Assembly (NCBI GenBank): GCA_021827205.1 | Contig: JAKAWV010000014.1 | Coordinates: forward strand, 1 to 64,000 | Source: Pseudomonadota bacterium | GTDB lineage: Bacteria > Pseudomonadota > Gammaproteobacteria > Xanthomonadales > Rhodanobacteraceae | Length of the DNA: 64,000 nt | Direction: 5' to 3' | Shown: one piece after another, positions 1 to 9,293 of the stretch | How positions within the stretch are numbered: the first letter of the stretch is position 1 | Layout of the letters: each line of letters opens with the position of its first letter | Notes under the pieces: model-generated | Seen by the model: the letters and a program-made list of their open reading frames with translations, nothing else | What the model was told of the DNA's origin: nothing | Databases searched by the model: none | Position numbers and translations under genes: made by a program

Positions 1-791
1 CCATGCAGTGGTCGCTGATCGTGGCCGACTCTGACGGCCACAACCCGCAGATCGTGGTGCGTTCGCGCCAGCCGCTGCTGTCGCCGGCGTGGTCGCCCAA
101 CGGCAAGGAACTGGCCTATGTCTCGTTCGAGAGCGGCGATTCGGCGATCTATCTGCAGAATCTCGCCAGCGGGCAACGGCGCCTGATTTCCGGGCGCAAG
201 GGCATCAACGGCGCGCCGGCGTTTTCACCGGATGGCAAGAAGCTGGCGATGATGCTCTCGTTTGGCGGCTCACCCGAGATCTATGTCGAGGATCTCGCCA
301 GCGGCCAGTTGACCCAGGTCACGCACAATCTGTCGATCAATGCGGAACCGCGCTGGATGCCGGATGGCCAATCGCTGGTTTTCACGTCTGACCGCTCGGG
401 CAAGCCGCAGCTTTATCAAGAGGCCATCACGGGTGGCGGCGCCACCCGGCTTACCTTTCAGGGCGAATACAACTCCAACGTCGCGATCAACTATGACGGC
501 AGCCAGTTGGCGATGATGCAAGGCAATGGCAACATATATCGTATTGCGATCATGGACCACAAGCTGGATAATCAGGTCCGTTTCATTTCGCCCGGACCCA
601 TGGACGAGTCCCCCAGTTTTGCACCCAATGGCAGCATGCTGCTATATGCCGCAACCGACAACAATGGCAAAGGCGTGTTGTACGAGGTCGCCGACAACGG
701 CAGCGTGCGCCAGCGCCTGGCGCTGGTGGATGGCAACGTGCAGTCTCCTTCGTGGGGGCCGTACCGGGTGCCGCCATCAACCCAGCCGTAA
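1..791 (+). CDS. tolB: TolB, Tol-Pal translocation protein (3' part, 5' end outside window)
   Basis: C-terminal 262 or so residues of periplasmic TolB, which binds Pal and helps the Tol-Pal system constrict the outer membrane at division. The visible part is a beta-propeller with at least five WD40-like repeats of the form SPxWSPNGKxLAYVS (SPAWSPNGKELAYVS, APAFSPDGKKLAMML, EPRWMPDGQSLVF, SPSFAPNGSMLLY). The reading frame is open to the left edge, so the N-terminal domain and signal peptide are missing from the window. It is followed by pal and cpoB on the same strand, the usual tol operon order. The 298-bp gap to pal is longer than usual and could hold a promoter for pal. Confidence 0.95.
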   Translation, partial: MQWSLIVADSDGHNPQIVVRSRQPLLSPAWSPNGKELAYVSFESGDSAIYLQNLASGQRRLISGRKGINGAPAFSPDGKKLAMMLSFGGSPEIYVEDLASGQLTQVTHNLSINAEPRWMPDGQSLVFTSDRSGKPQLYQEAITGGGATRLTFQGEYNSNVAINYDGSQLAMMQGNGNIYRIAIMDHKLDNQVRFISPGPMDESPSFAPNGSMLLYAATDNNGKGVLYEVADNGSVRQRLALVDGNVQSPSWGPYRVPPSTQP

Positions 792-1089
792 ACTGGCTCG
801 GCTGACAACGGGTATTGATTTCACGGGTATGCACGGATGCGGCCCGGTGACTCCTGCAAGGACGATTTTACTTAATGAGCAGAGCGGATTAAAAAGCCGC
901 CCCATGGCACCAAGGATGTGCCGCCGTGGTGAACGTGATATGTCTGCCACGGACACAGGCAACGCGGTCCAGCCGCGTTCGATCACGCGCAAGCCGCGGC
1001 AGGATGCCTGGCAGTGCAAACAGCAATAGCATGCGAACGTCCCGAAGCTCCTTGATCCACTCTTTCCAACTACCCCGCGAGACACACCC

Positions 1090-1614
1090 ATGAATACCTT
1101 CGCCCGCATCTCACTCGCAGCGCTGCTGTGCGTGGGTCTGGCTGCCTGCGCCAGCAAGCAGGAAGTCAAGCCGCAAGCCCCCGCGCCCGCGCCGCAAGCG
1201 CCAGCCCCCGCTCCGGTGACCCAACCGGTCAGCAATGGCAAGTTCACCCCGGCGGATCTTGAAACCAACGCCTGCCTGATGAAGCGCAAGATCTTCTTTG
1301 CCTTCAACAGGGCCAACATCGAGTCACAGTACGACGACATCGTCGCCTGCCACGCCAAGTACCTGGTGGACAATCCCGGCGCGCGCGTGACCTTGCAAGG
1401 CAACACCGATCCGCGCGGCAGCCGCGAATACAACCTCGGCCTGGGCGAACGTCGTGCCAACTCGGTCGAGCGGGCGATGGAAGCCCTCGGCGCCAATGCC
1501 GACCAGTTCACCGTGGTCAGCTACGGCAAAGAGCGTCTGGTGTGCCATGAAATGACCCATGCCTGCTGGGCCAAGGATCGTCGCGTCGACATCGTCTACA
1601 CCAAGACGGAATGA
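1090..1614 (+). CDS. pal: Pal, peptidoglycan-associated outer membrane lipoprotein
   Basis: Outer membrane lipoprotein that links the outer membrane to peptidoglycan and to TolB. The 174-residue product starts with a lipoprotein signal ending in the lipobox LAAC (about residue 20), followed by a Pro/Ala/Gln-rich linker to about residue 50. The C-terminal OmpA-like domain binds diaminopimelate peptidoglycan and shows FAFNRANI and TDPRGSREYNLGLGERRA. Length is normal for Pal. The stop overlaps the cpoB start by 4 nt (ATGA), so the two are probably translationally coupled. Confidence 0.96.
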   Translation: MNTFARISLAALLCVGLAACASKQEVKPQAPAPAPQAPAPAPVTQPVSNGKFTPADLETNACLMKRKIFFAFNRANIESQYDDIVACHAKYLVDNPGARVTLQGNTDPRGSREYNLGLGERRANSVERAMEALGANADQFTVVSYGKERLVCHEMTHACWAKDRRVDIVYTKTE

Positions 1615-2471
1615 GTACGCGCCAGTCCATGACGGTGCTGATGGCGGCGGCCTTGTCCGCCGCCATCCTCGTGCCCGGCTTGGCGCGGGCGCAAAGCAGC
1701 CCCAGCCTTGCCGAGCAGGTGCAGCAGGTGCAGATGCAGTTGCAAAGTGCGCAACAGGGCACGCTGAGTCTGCTCAACCGCATCGATACGCTCGAGCAGG
1801 AATCCCGCGCGCAGCAGGGTCAGATCGAGCTTTTGCAGCATCGCATCCAGCAGCTTGAACAACAGCAGAAAGACCAATATCTCGTGCTCGATGCGCGTTT
1901 GCGCAAGCTTGAGCAGAACGCGGCGCCGGTTGCCACGGCCGCGTCGGATGCTGCAGCGCCTGCAGCGGGGGTAAACAATCCGGCATCCGTCGGCGCGCCT
2001 GCCTCCGCCCAACCGACCGCTGCCACGGCAAAACCGCCGGCCACCGGACCAGCATCCGTTACGCCCGCCGAGCAGGCTGCGGCACAGCAGACCGCATACG
2101 ACAACGCCTTCGCGTTTTTGCGCAATGGCGACTATGCCGAAGCTTCGCGACGCTTCCGTGCGTTCCTGCAGCGGTATCCGCATGCCAGCCTCGCGCCGAA
2201 TGCGGCGTATTGGCTGGGCGAATCGTATTACGTCACCGGCAACTATCAGGTGGCGCTCGACACTTTTCATCGCCTGCTGACGCAGTACCCGCAAAGCGAC
2301 AAGTCGCGCGCGGCCCTGCTCAAGCTCGGCTACTGCCAGTTCGAGCTGAAGCAATACGCCAACGCCAGTTCCACCTTCAACCGGTTGATCGCCACTTATC
2401 CGGGCACCGAAGAGGCGCATCTGGCGGCCGATCGCCTGCGCGCGATTCCGCAGCAGTCCAGCGGCGGTTGA
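1611..2471 (+). CDS. cpoB: CpoB/YbgF, Tol-Pal associated division coordinator
   Basis: Periplasmic protein that coordinates Tol-Pal constriction with septal peptidoglycan synthesis by PBP1B. The 286-residue product has a signal peptide (cleavage after LARA, about residue 27). A Gln/Glu/Leu-rich trimerising coiled coil spans about 30-95, an Ala/Pro/Thr linker about 100-165, and TPR repeats about 165-280 (AFLRNGDYAEASRRF, YVTGNYQVALDTF, QFELKQYANASSTF). It starts within the pal stop codon and is followed without a gap by queE. Confidence 0.93.
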   Translation: MSTRQSMTVLMAAALSAAILVPGLARAQSSPSLAEQVQQVQMQLQSAQQGTLSLLNRIDTLEQESRAQQGQIELLQHRIQQLEQQQKDQYLVLDARLRKLEQNAAPVATAASDAAAPAAGVNNPASVGAPASAQPTAATAKPPATGPASVTPAEQAAAQQTAYDNAFAFLRNGDYAEASRRFRAFLQRYPHASLAPNAAYWLGESYYVTGNYQVALDTFHRLLTQYPQSDKSRAALLKLGYCQFELKQYANASSTFNRLIATYPGTEEAHLAADRLRAIPQQSSGG

Positions 2472-3143
2472 GTGGTCGCCGTGGCGCCCGGCGCGGACGC
2501 GGAATCGCGTCTGCGCATCAGCGAGATTTTCCTGTCTTTGCAAGGTGAGGCCGATGCCGTGGGTTGGCCCACGGTGTTCGTGCGCCTTACCGGCTGCCCG
2601 TTGCGTTGCCGCTGGTGTGATACCGCCTACGCCTTCGAGGGCGGGCAATGGCACGGCATCGATGACATTCTTGCGCAGGTGGCGCAGCACGGTGCGCGCC
2701 ATGTGTGCGTGACCGGCGGCGAGCCGTTGGCGCAGCGGCGCTGCCTCGTGCTGTTGCAGCGGCTCTGCGATGCCGGTTACGCGGTGTCGCTGGAAACCTC
2801 CGGCGCTCTGGATGTCGGCGGCGTCGATGCGCGTGTGCGCAAGGTACTGGACCTGAAGGCGCCCGGCTCTGGCGAGTCGGCGCGCAATCGCTGGGAGAAT
2901 CTCGCGCTCCTGCGCGCGCAGGATCAGGTCAAGTTCGTGCTGGCTGATCGCGGTGACTATGATTGGGCCTGCGCGGTGCTGCGCGAGCATGGACTCAACG
3001 CGCGCTGCATGGTGCTGTTCTCGCCGGTTTATGGTGAACTGGCGCCCGCGGATCTGGCGCAGTGGATTCTGCACGACAAGCTCGACGTGCGATTCCAACT
3101 GCAACTGCACAAGCTGCTGTGGGGTGAGCAGCCGGGGCGTTGA
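2472..3143 (+). CDS. queE: QueE, 7-carboxy-7-deazaguanine synthase
   Basis: Radical-SAM enzyme converting 6-carboxy-tetrahydropterin to 7-carboxy-7-deazaguanine for queuosine. The GTG start lies directly after the cpoB stop. The [4Fe-4S] ligands are C42, C46 and C49 in GCPLRCRWCDTAY, and TGGEP (81-85) is the SAM-binding motif; the conserved N-terminal LQGEAD is also present. At 223 residues it is full length. It is physically in the tol operon and 175 bp before queC, a pairing common in Xanthomonadales. Confidence 0.95.
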   Translation: MVAVAPGADAESRLRISEIFLSLQGEADAVGWPTVFVRLTGCPLRCRWCDTAYAFEGGQWHGIDDILAQVAQHGARHVCVTGGEPLAQRRCLVLLQRLCDAGYAVSLETSGALDVGGVDARVRKVLDLKAPGSGESARNRWENLALLRAQDQVKFVLADRGDYDWACAVLREHGLNARCMVLFSPVYGELAPADLAQWILHDKLDVRFQLQLHKLLWGEQPGR

Positions 3144-3318
3144 GGCAGGCATCAGGCAGAGCCGGCAGCCGATAGCCGGGATTTGCAGAACGGCAGACAT
3201 GAGGCGTGAGGCATGCTTGCACTCCATCATCTTGCATGCCGAGATCACGGGCCAAAGCACCTTGGCAGCGACAATGATTCAGCGCATCTCACCGCTCACC
3301 ATCCGCTAACTTCACGTC

Positions 3319-3999
3319 ATGACCCACACCCATCCCCGCGCCGTCGTCCTTGTTTCCGGTGGTATGGACTCTGCCGTTACCCTGGCGTTGGCGCGTGAGC
3401 GCGGCTTCGTCTGTTACGCGCTGAGCGTGGCCTATGGTCAGCGCCACAACGTCGAGTTGACCGCTGCCGCGCACAACGCGGTTGTACTGGGCGCAATCGC
3501 GCACAAGACAGTGGCGGTGGACTTGCGCAGCATCGGCGGTTCGGCGCTGACCGCCGAGATCGACGTGCCCGAGTCTGGCGGCGAGGGCATTCCGATCACC
3601 TACGTGCCGGCGCGCAACACCATCATGTTGTCCATCGCGCTGGGCTGGGCCGAGGTGCTGGGCGCTGCGGATCTTTTTTGCGGCGTCAACGCGGTGGACT
3701 ACTCGGGCTATCCCGATTGCCGTCCGGCCTTCATCGCCGCGTTCGAGCGTCTGGCGCGCGTGGCTACCAAGGCCGCCGTCGAAGGCCGGGAACTGCGCGT
3801 GCACGCACCGCTGATGGCCATGGGCAAGGCCGATATCGTGCGCGAAGGTTTGCGTCTGGGCGTGGATTTCGCGGCCACGGTGTCCTGCTACCGGGCCGAT
3901 GCCGATGGCCGTGCCTGTGGGCGCTGCGACGCTTGCCGCCTGCGCGCCGAGGGGTTTCGCACGGCCGGCGTTGCCGATCCCACGCGCTACGCTGTTTGA
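3319..3999 (+). CDS. queC: QueC, 7-cyano-7-deazaguanine (preQ0) synthase
   Basis: ATP-dependent enzyme that turns 7-carboxy-7-deazaguanine into preQ0, the step after QueE. The 226-residue protein has the PP-loop SGGMDS (residues 13-18) that binds ATP. The C-terminal zinc cluster is C190, C200, C203 and C206 (CGRCDACR). The 175-bp gap from queE holds no gene; it contains a GCCGATAGCCGGGA stretch that recurs in similar form near 12000. No preQ1 riboswitch was recognised upstream. Confidence 0.96.
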   Translation: MTHTHPRAVVLVSGGMDSAVTLALARERGFVCYALSVAYGQRHNVELTAAAHNAVVLGAIAHKTVAVDLRSIGGSALTAEIDVPESGGEGIPITYVPARNTIMLSIALGWAEVLGAADLFCGVNAVDYSGYPDCRPAFIAAFERLARVATKAAVEGRELRVHAPLMAMGKADIVREGLRLGVDFAATVSCYRADADGRACGRCDACRLRAEGFRTAGVADPTRYAV

Positions 4000-4180
4000 T
4001 GGGCACGCCGCGCTGCTAAACTTGTCGCATCTGCAGTTGGCGGCATTGGCTGCAAGGGCGTCAAGTCTGGTCATGGCCCGGCATCGGCAGGATCAGCGCA
4101 GGCGCGGCAGTGCCTGATGCGCGCTGTCGCTGCGTCGTGCGGAGTCCAGCAGGCACGAGATCTCTTTTGCTTGTTCCCGT

Positions 4181-4256
4181 GGGCCGTTAGCTCAGTTGGT
4201 AGAGCATCGGACTTTTAATCCGCTGGTCACTGGTTCGAATCCAGTACGGCCCACCA
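4181..4256 (+). tRNA. tRNA-Lys, anticodon UUU
   Basis: A 76-nt cloverleaf. The acceptor stem GGGCCGT pairs with ACGGCCC (4246-4252), with discriminator A and an encoded CCA (4254-4256). The D-arm is GCTC/GAGC, the anticodon loop CTTTTAA has TTT at 4214-4216, and the T-arm is ACTGG-TTCGAAT-CCAGT. The first anticodon-stem pair (U-C) is not canonical. No terminator was seen before the downstream heptose kinase, so read-through into it is possible. No integrase lies nearby, so this tRNA shows no sign of acting as an attachment site. Confidence 0.97.
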
Positions 4257-4371
4257 ATTGAAGCAATGCATCGGAGCCGCAGCGGAGCACGTTGGCGGCC
4301 TGCGAAGCAGCACGGCCGATGCCGCTACAATGCCGCGTCCGCCGGTGCGGCCGGTGTCGCAGAGACTTTCG

Positions 4372-5310
4372 ATGCAGCAGGACTGGCGCCGCCGCGTGGG
4401 CGCGGCACGCATACTGATCGTTGGCGATGTGATGCTGGATCGCTACTGGTTCGGCACGGTCGAGCGCATCTCGCCCGAGGCGCCGGTGCCGGTGGCGCGT
4501 GTGCAGCGCGAGCAGGATCGCCTCGGCGGCGCGGCCAACACGGCGCTGAACGTCACCAGCCTCGGCGCGCAAGCCACGCTGCTGTCGGTGGTCGGCAGCG
4601 ACGAGCCCGGCCGGCGCCTGCAGCAATTGCTGGCCGAGTCACCGATTCGCAGCGCGCTGCACGAGGATGTCAACCTGCGCACCACGCTCAAGTTGCGCGT
4701 GATCGCGCGCCAGCAGCAACTGCTGCGCATGGACTTCGAGACCGCGCCCGATCACGAATTGCTGGCGGTGCAGGGCGCGCGCTACGCCGCCGAACTGCCG
4801 GAGCACGACGCGGTGCTGTTTTCCGACTACGGCAAGGGTGGCCTGGCACACGTGGGCGAGATGGTGCAGGCCGCACGCGCGTCCGGGCGCATCGTGCTGG
4901 TCGATCCCAAGGGTCGTGACTACTCGCGCTATGCCGGCGCCACACTGATCACCCCCAATCGCACCGAGTTCACCGAGGTGGTTGGCGACTGGCACGGCGA
5001 GGCCGAGTTGGGCGCGCGCGCGCAGCGCCTGCGCGAGGACTTGAACTTGCAGGCCGTGCTGGTCACGCGCGCCGAGGAAGGCATGACCTTGTTCAGCGCC
5101 GCGGGCCGTTTGCACGTGGCGACCGCCGCGCGCGAGGTGTTCGACGTGTCCGGGGCGGGTGACACCGTGATCGCCACGCTGGCCGCGATGCTGGGCGCCG
5201 GCGCCAGCCTGGAAGACGCCGTGCGCGCCGCCAACCGCGCCGCCGGCATCGTGGTCGGCAAGCAGGGCACCGCCAGCGTCAGCGCCGCCGAACTGTGGCC
5301 CGAGGAGTAG
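4372..5310 (+). CDS. hldE: HldE kinase domain only: D-glycero-beta-D-manno-heptose-7-phosphate kinase
   Basis: PfkB/ribokinase-family kinase making heptose-1,7-bisphosphate for LPS inner core. From the chosen ATG the protein has 312 residues. It carries GDVMLDRYW (18-26), RISPEAPVP and the anion-hole/catalytic DVSGAGDT (258-265). The enterobacterial HldE has about 477 residues, with a C-terminal nucleotidyltransferase domain that is absent here, as in separate HldA enzymes. In-frame ATGs at 4258 and 4330 were rejected: the first lies against the tRNA 3' end, and the second follows a TACAAT sequence that looks like a -10 box. hldD follows 5 bp downstream. Confidence 0.9.
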   Translation: MQQDWRRRVGAARILIVGDVMLDRYWFGTVERISPEAPVPVARVQREQDRLGGAANTALNVTSLGAQATLLSVVGSDEPGRRLQQLLAESPIRSALHEDVNLRTTLKLRVIARQQQLLRMDFETAPDHELLAVQGARYAAELPEHDAVLFSDYGKGGLAHVGEMVQAARASGRIVLVDPKGRDYSRYAGATLITPNRTEFTEVVGDWHGEAELGARAQRLREDLNLQAVLVTRAEEGMTLFSAAGRLHVATAAREVFDVSGAGDTVIATLAAMLGAGASLEDAVRAANRAAGIVVGKQGTASVSAAELWPEE

Positions 5311-5315
5311 GTGCC

Positions 5316-6395
5316 ATGCGCATCATCGTCACCGGCGCGGCCGGTTTCATCGGCAGCAATCTGGTGCAGGCGCTCAATGCGCGCGGCATCGACGAAATCA
5401 TCGCCGTCGATGATCTGGAGCAGGGCGACAAGTTTCGCAATCTGGTCGATTTGCGCATCGCCGATTACATCGACAAGCGCGAGTTCTACGCGGCCTTCGC
5501 GCGCGGCCACTATGGCAAGGTCGAGACGGTCTTCCACCAGGGGGCGTGCTCGGACACCATGCAGCACGATGGTCGCGCCATGCTCGATAACAATTATCGC
5601 GACAGCCGCGTGCTGCTGGATGCCTGCCGCGCGCGCGGTACGCGCCTGCTTTACGCCAGTTCCGCGGCGACCTATGGCGATGGTGCGCGGGGTTTTCGCG
5701 AACAGCCCGCTTGCGAGCGTCCGCTGAATGTGTATGGCTACTCCAAGCTGCTGTTCGATCAGGTCGTGCGCCGTGCGCTGCCTGACGCGCGCAGCCAGGT
5801 GATCGGCTTCCGCTACTTCAATGTGTATGGCGCGCGCGAGCAGCACAAGGAGCGCATGGCCTCGGTGGCCTTCCACCATTTCAATCAGTTTCGCAGCGAC
5901 GGCAAGGTCAGGCTGTTTGGCGCCTACAACGGTTACGACGCGGGCATGCAGGAACGCGATTTCGTATGGGTGAATGATGTGGTCGCGGTGAACCTGTGGG
6001 CCTTCGAGCACGGCGCGGTCAGCGGCGTGTTCAACCTCGGCAGCGGGCGCGCGCAACCCTTCAATGACATCGCCGTGAGTACGGTCAACAGCTTGCGCGC
6101 ACTGGCTGGCGAGCCGGCCTTGCCGCTGGCGGCGCTGGTGCAGGGCGGCCTGATCGAATACGTCGATTTTCCTGGTGCCCTCGTGGGCAAGTACCAGTGC
6201 CACACCCAGGCCGACCTGGGTGCCTTGCGCGCGGCCGGCTGCACGCACACCTTTGTTTCGGTCGAGCAGGGCGTGGCGGCCTATGTGCGGCAGTTGGCTG
6301 AAGGTGGCCGGGGGAGAGGCGCAAGCCGGGAGGCGGAAAGCATCGTGGCGCGTGCTTCGTTGTCCGAGCAAGGGGAAAGATCTCGAGGTGACTGA
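5316..6395 (+). CDS. hldD: HldD, ADP-L-glycero-D-manno-heptose-6-epimerase
   Basis: Short-chain-dehydrogenase-type epimerase giving ADP-L-glycero-D-manno-heptose for LPS core. The nucleotide-binding motif TGAAGFIG is at residues 6-13 and the catalytic YxxxK is Y140-K144 (YGYSK). The C-terminal family signature [17 protein letters not shown] is present. The start was taken at MRIIVTG, where the Rossmann fold begins. The 359-residue product has an Arg/Glu-rich tail of some 35-40 residues beyond the usual end (about 310-320 in the family); this tail has no recognisable domain. Confidence 0.95.
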   Translation: MRIIVTGAAGFIGSNLVQALNARGIDEIIAVDDLEQGDKFRNLVDLRIADYIDKREFYAAFARGHYGKVETVFHQGACSDTMQHDGRAMLDNNYRDSRVLLDACRARGTRLLYASSAATYGDGARGFREQPACERPLNVYGYSKLLFDQVVRRALPDARSQVIGFRYFNVYGAREQHKERMASVAFHHFNQFRSDGKVRLFGAYNGYDAGMQERDFVWVNDVVAVNLWAFEHGAVSGVFNLGSGRAQPFNDIAVSTVNSLRALAGEPALPLAALVQGGLIEYVDFPGALVGKYQCHTQADLGALRAAGCTHTFVSVEQGVAAYVRQLAEGGRGRGASREAESIVARASLSEQGERSRGD

Positions 6396-6644
6396 CCTTG
6401 CCTCTGAATCCGGGCGGCTGGCTGCTCGTATTACGCAACCGTATTCACATCGGCAACCGCCTCTGGATTCAGACCGGCGTAGGGTGCAATGCGGCGCGGT
6501 CTGTCTCGCATTGCGTTACGACCGGGCAACATTCCGACCCGAAACCTTGCGTAACCGGAACCACGCCAGCGCGAAATTTCGAGCGTCCGCCGTGGTCCAA
6601 TCAACACTACTGAACGGTGCATCCAACATTTGAGGAGGTGTGCC

Positions 6645-7238
6645 ATGAGTTACCAAGTACTGAAACCACTGGTTGTCGCGCTTGCCGTGCTCGGCTTGGC
6701 GTCCTGCGCGACGGTGCCCAGGGAACTGGCCGGCCACTATGCGGTGATCACGCCGCAGCAGGCCAGTGCAGGCGGGGTGTCAGGCACGCAGGTGCGCTGG
6801 GGCGGCAAGATCATCAAGACCGATCCCGGCCGCGGCGAAACCTGCATCTACGTGCTCGGCAAGCCGCTGCACAGCAACGATGCCCGGCCGCGCATCGGCG
6901 CCGACTCGATCGGCCGCTTCGTCGCCTGCCACCCCGGCTTCTACGACCCCGAGGTCTATGCCAAGGGCCGCGAGCTGACCGTGACCGGTACCCTGCAGGG
7001 CACGGTGGTCAGGAGGGTTGGCCAGTACGACTACCCTTACCCGCGCGTAGTGGCTGATGCGATACACCTGTGGCCGGTCCGCCTCGCTTATCGCGGTTAC
7101 TACGGCTACAACAGTTCTTTCTACAGCCCATTCTGGGGGCTCGGATACAGCCCATGGTGGGGCGATGGCTTCTACGGCGGCGGCTTCTACGGTGGCGGCT
7201 TCTACGGCGACTACGACGGTGGCGACGACGACGACTAG
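6645..7238 (+). CDS. slp: Slp-family outer membrane lipoprotein
   Basis: A 197-residue lipoprotein of the Slp (starvation/stationary-phase lipoprotein) family. It starts with a lipoprotein signal and lipobox LASC. The Slp features VRWGGKI, a conserved-Cys core and a late YPYPRV segment follow. The start is fixed by a strong GGAGG about 7 nt upstream (6632-6638). The last about 50 residues are rich in Gly/Tyr/Phe with repeats of FYGGG and end in four Asp, which is unlike typical Slp. The 249-bp gap before it contains one 9-bp inverted repeat (6403-6411/6465-6473) of unknown meaning. Confidence 0.82.
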   Translation: MSYQVLKPLVVALAVLGLASCATVPRELAGHYAVITPQQASAGGVSGTQVRWGGKIIKTDPGRGETCIYVLGKPLHSNDARPRIGADSIGRFVACHPGFYDPEVYAKGRELTVTGTLQGTVVRRVGQYDYPYPRVVADAIHLWPVRLAYRGYYGYNSSFYSPFWGLGYSPWWGDGFYGGGFYGGGFYGDYDGGDDDD

Positions 7239-7498
7239 TAGTGGTGCCCCAATCGGCCTGCACCTGATCATCGAGTACCGTGCGCGGCCAGCCCGCGCGC
7301 GGTGCGTCACGGGTCGTCCTGTTCTTGTCATCGGGGTCGTTTCCAGCAGGCGGAAACTCAATGACAGATGAGGACATCCAAAGTCGAACATCGAGCGCTC
7401 ATGCGCCGCCGATCAAGAACACATAAAGCCGGATGGTGGCAAGGGTTCTGTCGGGGCGAATCAGGAGCATCCCGCGGAGTCATGGGCCGAGCGTCGTT

Positions 7499-7978
7499 TC
7501 ACTCGGGCGGCAGCATCTCCAGCGCCATGACGATGGCGTCCTCGCGCCCTCTGCGCGCCGGGTAGTAACCGGGGCGACGACCGATCTCGTTGAAGCCGGC
7601 GTGCTCATACAGCGCGACCGCGTGCTGGTTGCTGGGCCGCACCTCCAGAAACACGCGCTGCGCTTCGTGCCAGCGCGCGAGATCGAGCATGCGCTTGAGC
7701 AGGCGCTGGCCGTGGCCCAGTCCTTGTTCGGATGGCGCGATGCACAGGTTCAGCAGATGCGCTTCCTGCATGCCGACCGAGAGAATGCCGTAGCCGATGA
7801 TGCGCGCGCCACTGGCCAGCACCCAGGCGTTGTAACCGGCGCTGAGGCAGTCGCGAAAGATGCCGCGCGTCCACGGAAACTCGTAGGAAGCAGTTTCGAT
7901 CTCGGCGATTTGCGCCAGATCATCCAGCTGCATGGGCCGCAGCGCGGCGGGTATCGATTGCGGCAGCGCGGCCATCAT
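7499..7978 (-). CDS. rimI: RimI, ribosomal protein S18-alanine N-acetyltransferase
   Basis: GNAT acetyltransferase that acetylates the N-terminal Ala of ribosomal protein S18. The 159-residue product shows the acetyl-CoA-binding segment SEQGLGHGQRLL, the family motif LEVRPSNQHAVALYEHAGF and the late RPGYYPA. The ATG at 7978 overlaps the stop of the upstream holD-like gene as ATGA, which decides the start. It is the last gene of the pssA-holD-rimI operon. S18 itself (rpsR) is encoded about 13 kb away in this window. Confidence 0.93.
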   Translation of the reverse strand: MMAALPQSIPAALRPMQLDDLAQIAEIETASYEFPWTRGIFRDCLSAGYNAWVLASGARIIGYGILSVGMQEAHLLNLCIAPSEQGLGHGQRLLKRMLDLARWHEAQRVFLEVRPSNQHAVALYEHAGFNEIGRRPGYYPARRGREDAIVMALEMLPPE

Positions 7979-8511
7979 GCGGACCGTGTGTGGCGCCCGC
8001 GCAGGGCTTTCAGTGCGCGCCACAGCGCGCGCTTGCGTGCGGGCTGCGCCAGCATTTCTGCGGGTGCGTCGGCGTGCTCGATCAAGGCGCTGGCTTGATG
8101 ATCGAGCGGCAACAGGCGTCCCAGCGCAGTGCGCGCGGCGCTGCCCAGCACCAGATAGGCTGCCGCCGCGGGCAGCGCTTCATCCAGCGTGCTGAATTCA
8201 ATGCAGGGCGCGCGCTGCAATGCGGCGGGCAGACACAACAACGCGGCGCGCAGCAGCGCTTGCTGACGCGGATCGGTGGCGGCGCCTGTGGGCAGCAGCA
8301 CGATCAGCGCCAGCCCGTCAGCCGGTGTGGCGACACCAGGCCTCGGCGCGGACAGGGAGGCTGCTGGCTGCTGCGCTTGCAGCGCGATCGGCGTTGCGGG
8401 TGTCGGCGCGCGCTGCGTCGCCTGCGCAACACGGCGCAACGCCAGCGGCTGCACGCCCAGCGCACGCAGCAGGCGCACACGCTCGGAGTGCGGCAACGCC
8501 AGCGCACTCAT
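7975..8511 (-). CDS. holD: Probable DNA polymerase III psi subunit (HolD-like)
   Basis: A 178-residue protein of low obvious similarity. It keeps the layout of E. coli HolD: an N-terminal LLRALGVQPLALRR segment (compare LQQLGITQWSLRR), a central LIVLLP strand, and a C-terminal ARKRALWRALKAL (compare ARAALWQQI). Psi bridges the clamp loader and chi/SSB. Position supports the call, because holD lies directly before rimI in enterobacteria. It overlaps pssA and rimI by 4 nt each (ATGA). It is longer than E. coli psi (137 residues) owing to an Ala/Pro-rich insert at about 30-60. Without an alignment the assignment remains moderate. Confidence 0.6.
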   Translation of the reverse strand: MSALALPHSERVRLLRALGVQPLALRRVAQATQRAPTPATPIALQAQQPAASLSAPRPGVATPADGLALIVLLPTGAATDPRQQALLRAALLCLPAALQRAPCIEFSTLDEALPAAAAYLVLGSAARTALGRLLPLDHQASALIEHADAPAEMLAQPARKRALWRALKALRGRHTRSA

Positions 8512-9293
8512 GGCGTGCCCGCGCGTCCGCGGCGGCGCTGGCGCTGCCGCGCGGCCAGGCCCAGCAGCGTCAGCACCGGGCCGGACAGCACGTACAACAG
8601 AATCACGCCGAAGGCCACGCGTGGTGGATCGATGGCCAGCGCCACCAGTACCAACACCACCACGAACAGGAAGATGAAGGGCACGCGATCGCCCACCGGC
8701 CAGGCCTTGAAGCTGAAGTAACGGAAGCGGCTGACCATCAGCAGCGCGGCGGCGGCGGCCACGAACGGCGTGACGAAGACCAGCGCCCTGCCGTTCCAGC
8801 CCAGGCTTTGCGCGGCCCACAGATAAATCATGGTGAAGGCGGCTGCGGCCGGGCTGGCCAGGCCCTGAAAATAGCGCTTGTCGGCCATGCCGACCTGAGT
8901 GTTGAAACGCGCCAGTCGCAGCGCCGCGCAGGCGGCGTACATGAATGCCGCGGCCCAGCCGATGCGCCCCCACACCGGGCCATAGGCGCTCAACTTGGAC
9001 AGCGACCACGAATACAGGATCAGGCTGGGCGCCAGGCCGAAGCTGACCAGATCGGAGAGTGAGTCGTACTGCACGCCGAACTCGCTCTGGGTATTGGTCA
9101 GTCGCGCCACGCGCCCGTCCAGTCCGTCCAGCACCGCGGCCACGAACACCGCCAGCACGGCGTCGCCAAAGTGCCCGCCCATCGCCGCGATGATCGCGTA
9201 GAACCCGGAAAACAGAGCTCCGGTGGTGAACAGGTTGGGTAGCAGGTAGATGCCCCGGCGCGGACGCCGTGGGCTTGGAGGAGCGTCGTTCAT
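8508..9293 (-). CDS. pssA: PssA, CDP-diacylglycerol-serine O-phosphatidyltransferase (type II)
   Basis: Integral membrane CDP-alcohol phosphotransferase making phosphatidylserine, the precursor of phosphatidylethanolamine. The complete catalytic motif DG-x2-AR-x8-G-x3-D-x3-D is present: D59, G60, A63, R64, G73, D77 and D81. About seven to eight hydrophobic segments follow. The start was placed at MNDAPPS, giving 261 residues; an upstream in-frame Met at 9350 adds an unlikely extension. It is the first gene of a translationally coupled operon with holD and rimI. Confidence 0.94.
   Translation of the reverse strand: MNDAPPSPRRPRRGIYLLPNLFTTGALFSGFYAIIAAMGGHFGDAVLAVFVAAVLDGLDGRVARLTNTQSEFGVQYDSLSDLVSFGLAPSLILYSWSLSKLSAYGPVWGRIGWAAAFMYAACAALRLARFNTQVGMADKRYFQGLASPAAAAFTMIYLWAAQSLGWNGRALVFVTPFVAAAAALLMVSRFRYFSFKAWPVGDRVPFIFLFVVVLVLVALAIDPPRVAFGVILLYVLSGPVLTLLGLAARQRQRRRGRAGTP

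Noticed and set aside
792-1089. Possible small gene between tolB and pal
   Set aside because: Open frames there are GC-driven and overlap each other; no RBS or domain supports them. A promoter for pal is possible but was not pinned down.
3144-3318. Possible preQ1 riboswitch or small gene between queE and queC
   Set aside because: No preQ1 aptamer consensus or convincing frame was seen; the segment looks like a degenerate intergenic repeat.
4181-4256. tRNA-Lys as a possible integration site
   Set aside because: No integrase, direct repeat of the tRNA 3' end or island-like genes lie downstream; the next genes are core LPS genes.
6403-6473. A 9-bp inverted repeat (TCTGAATCC / GGATTCAGA) before slp
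   Set aside because: The loop is 53 nt, no U-run or known motif follows, and 9 bp can arise by chance; no terminator or operator call was made.
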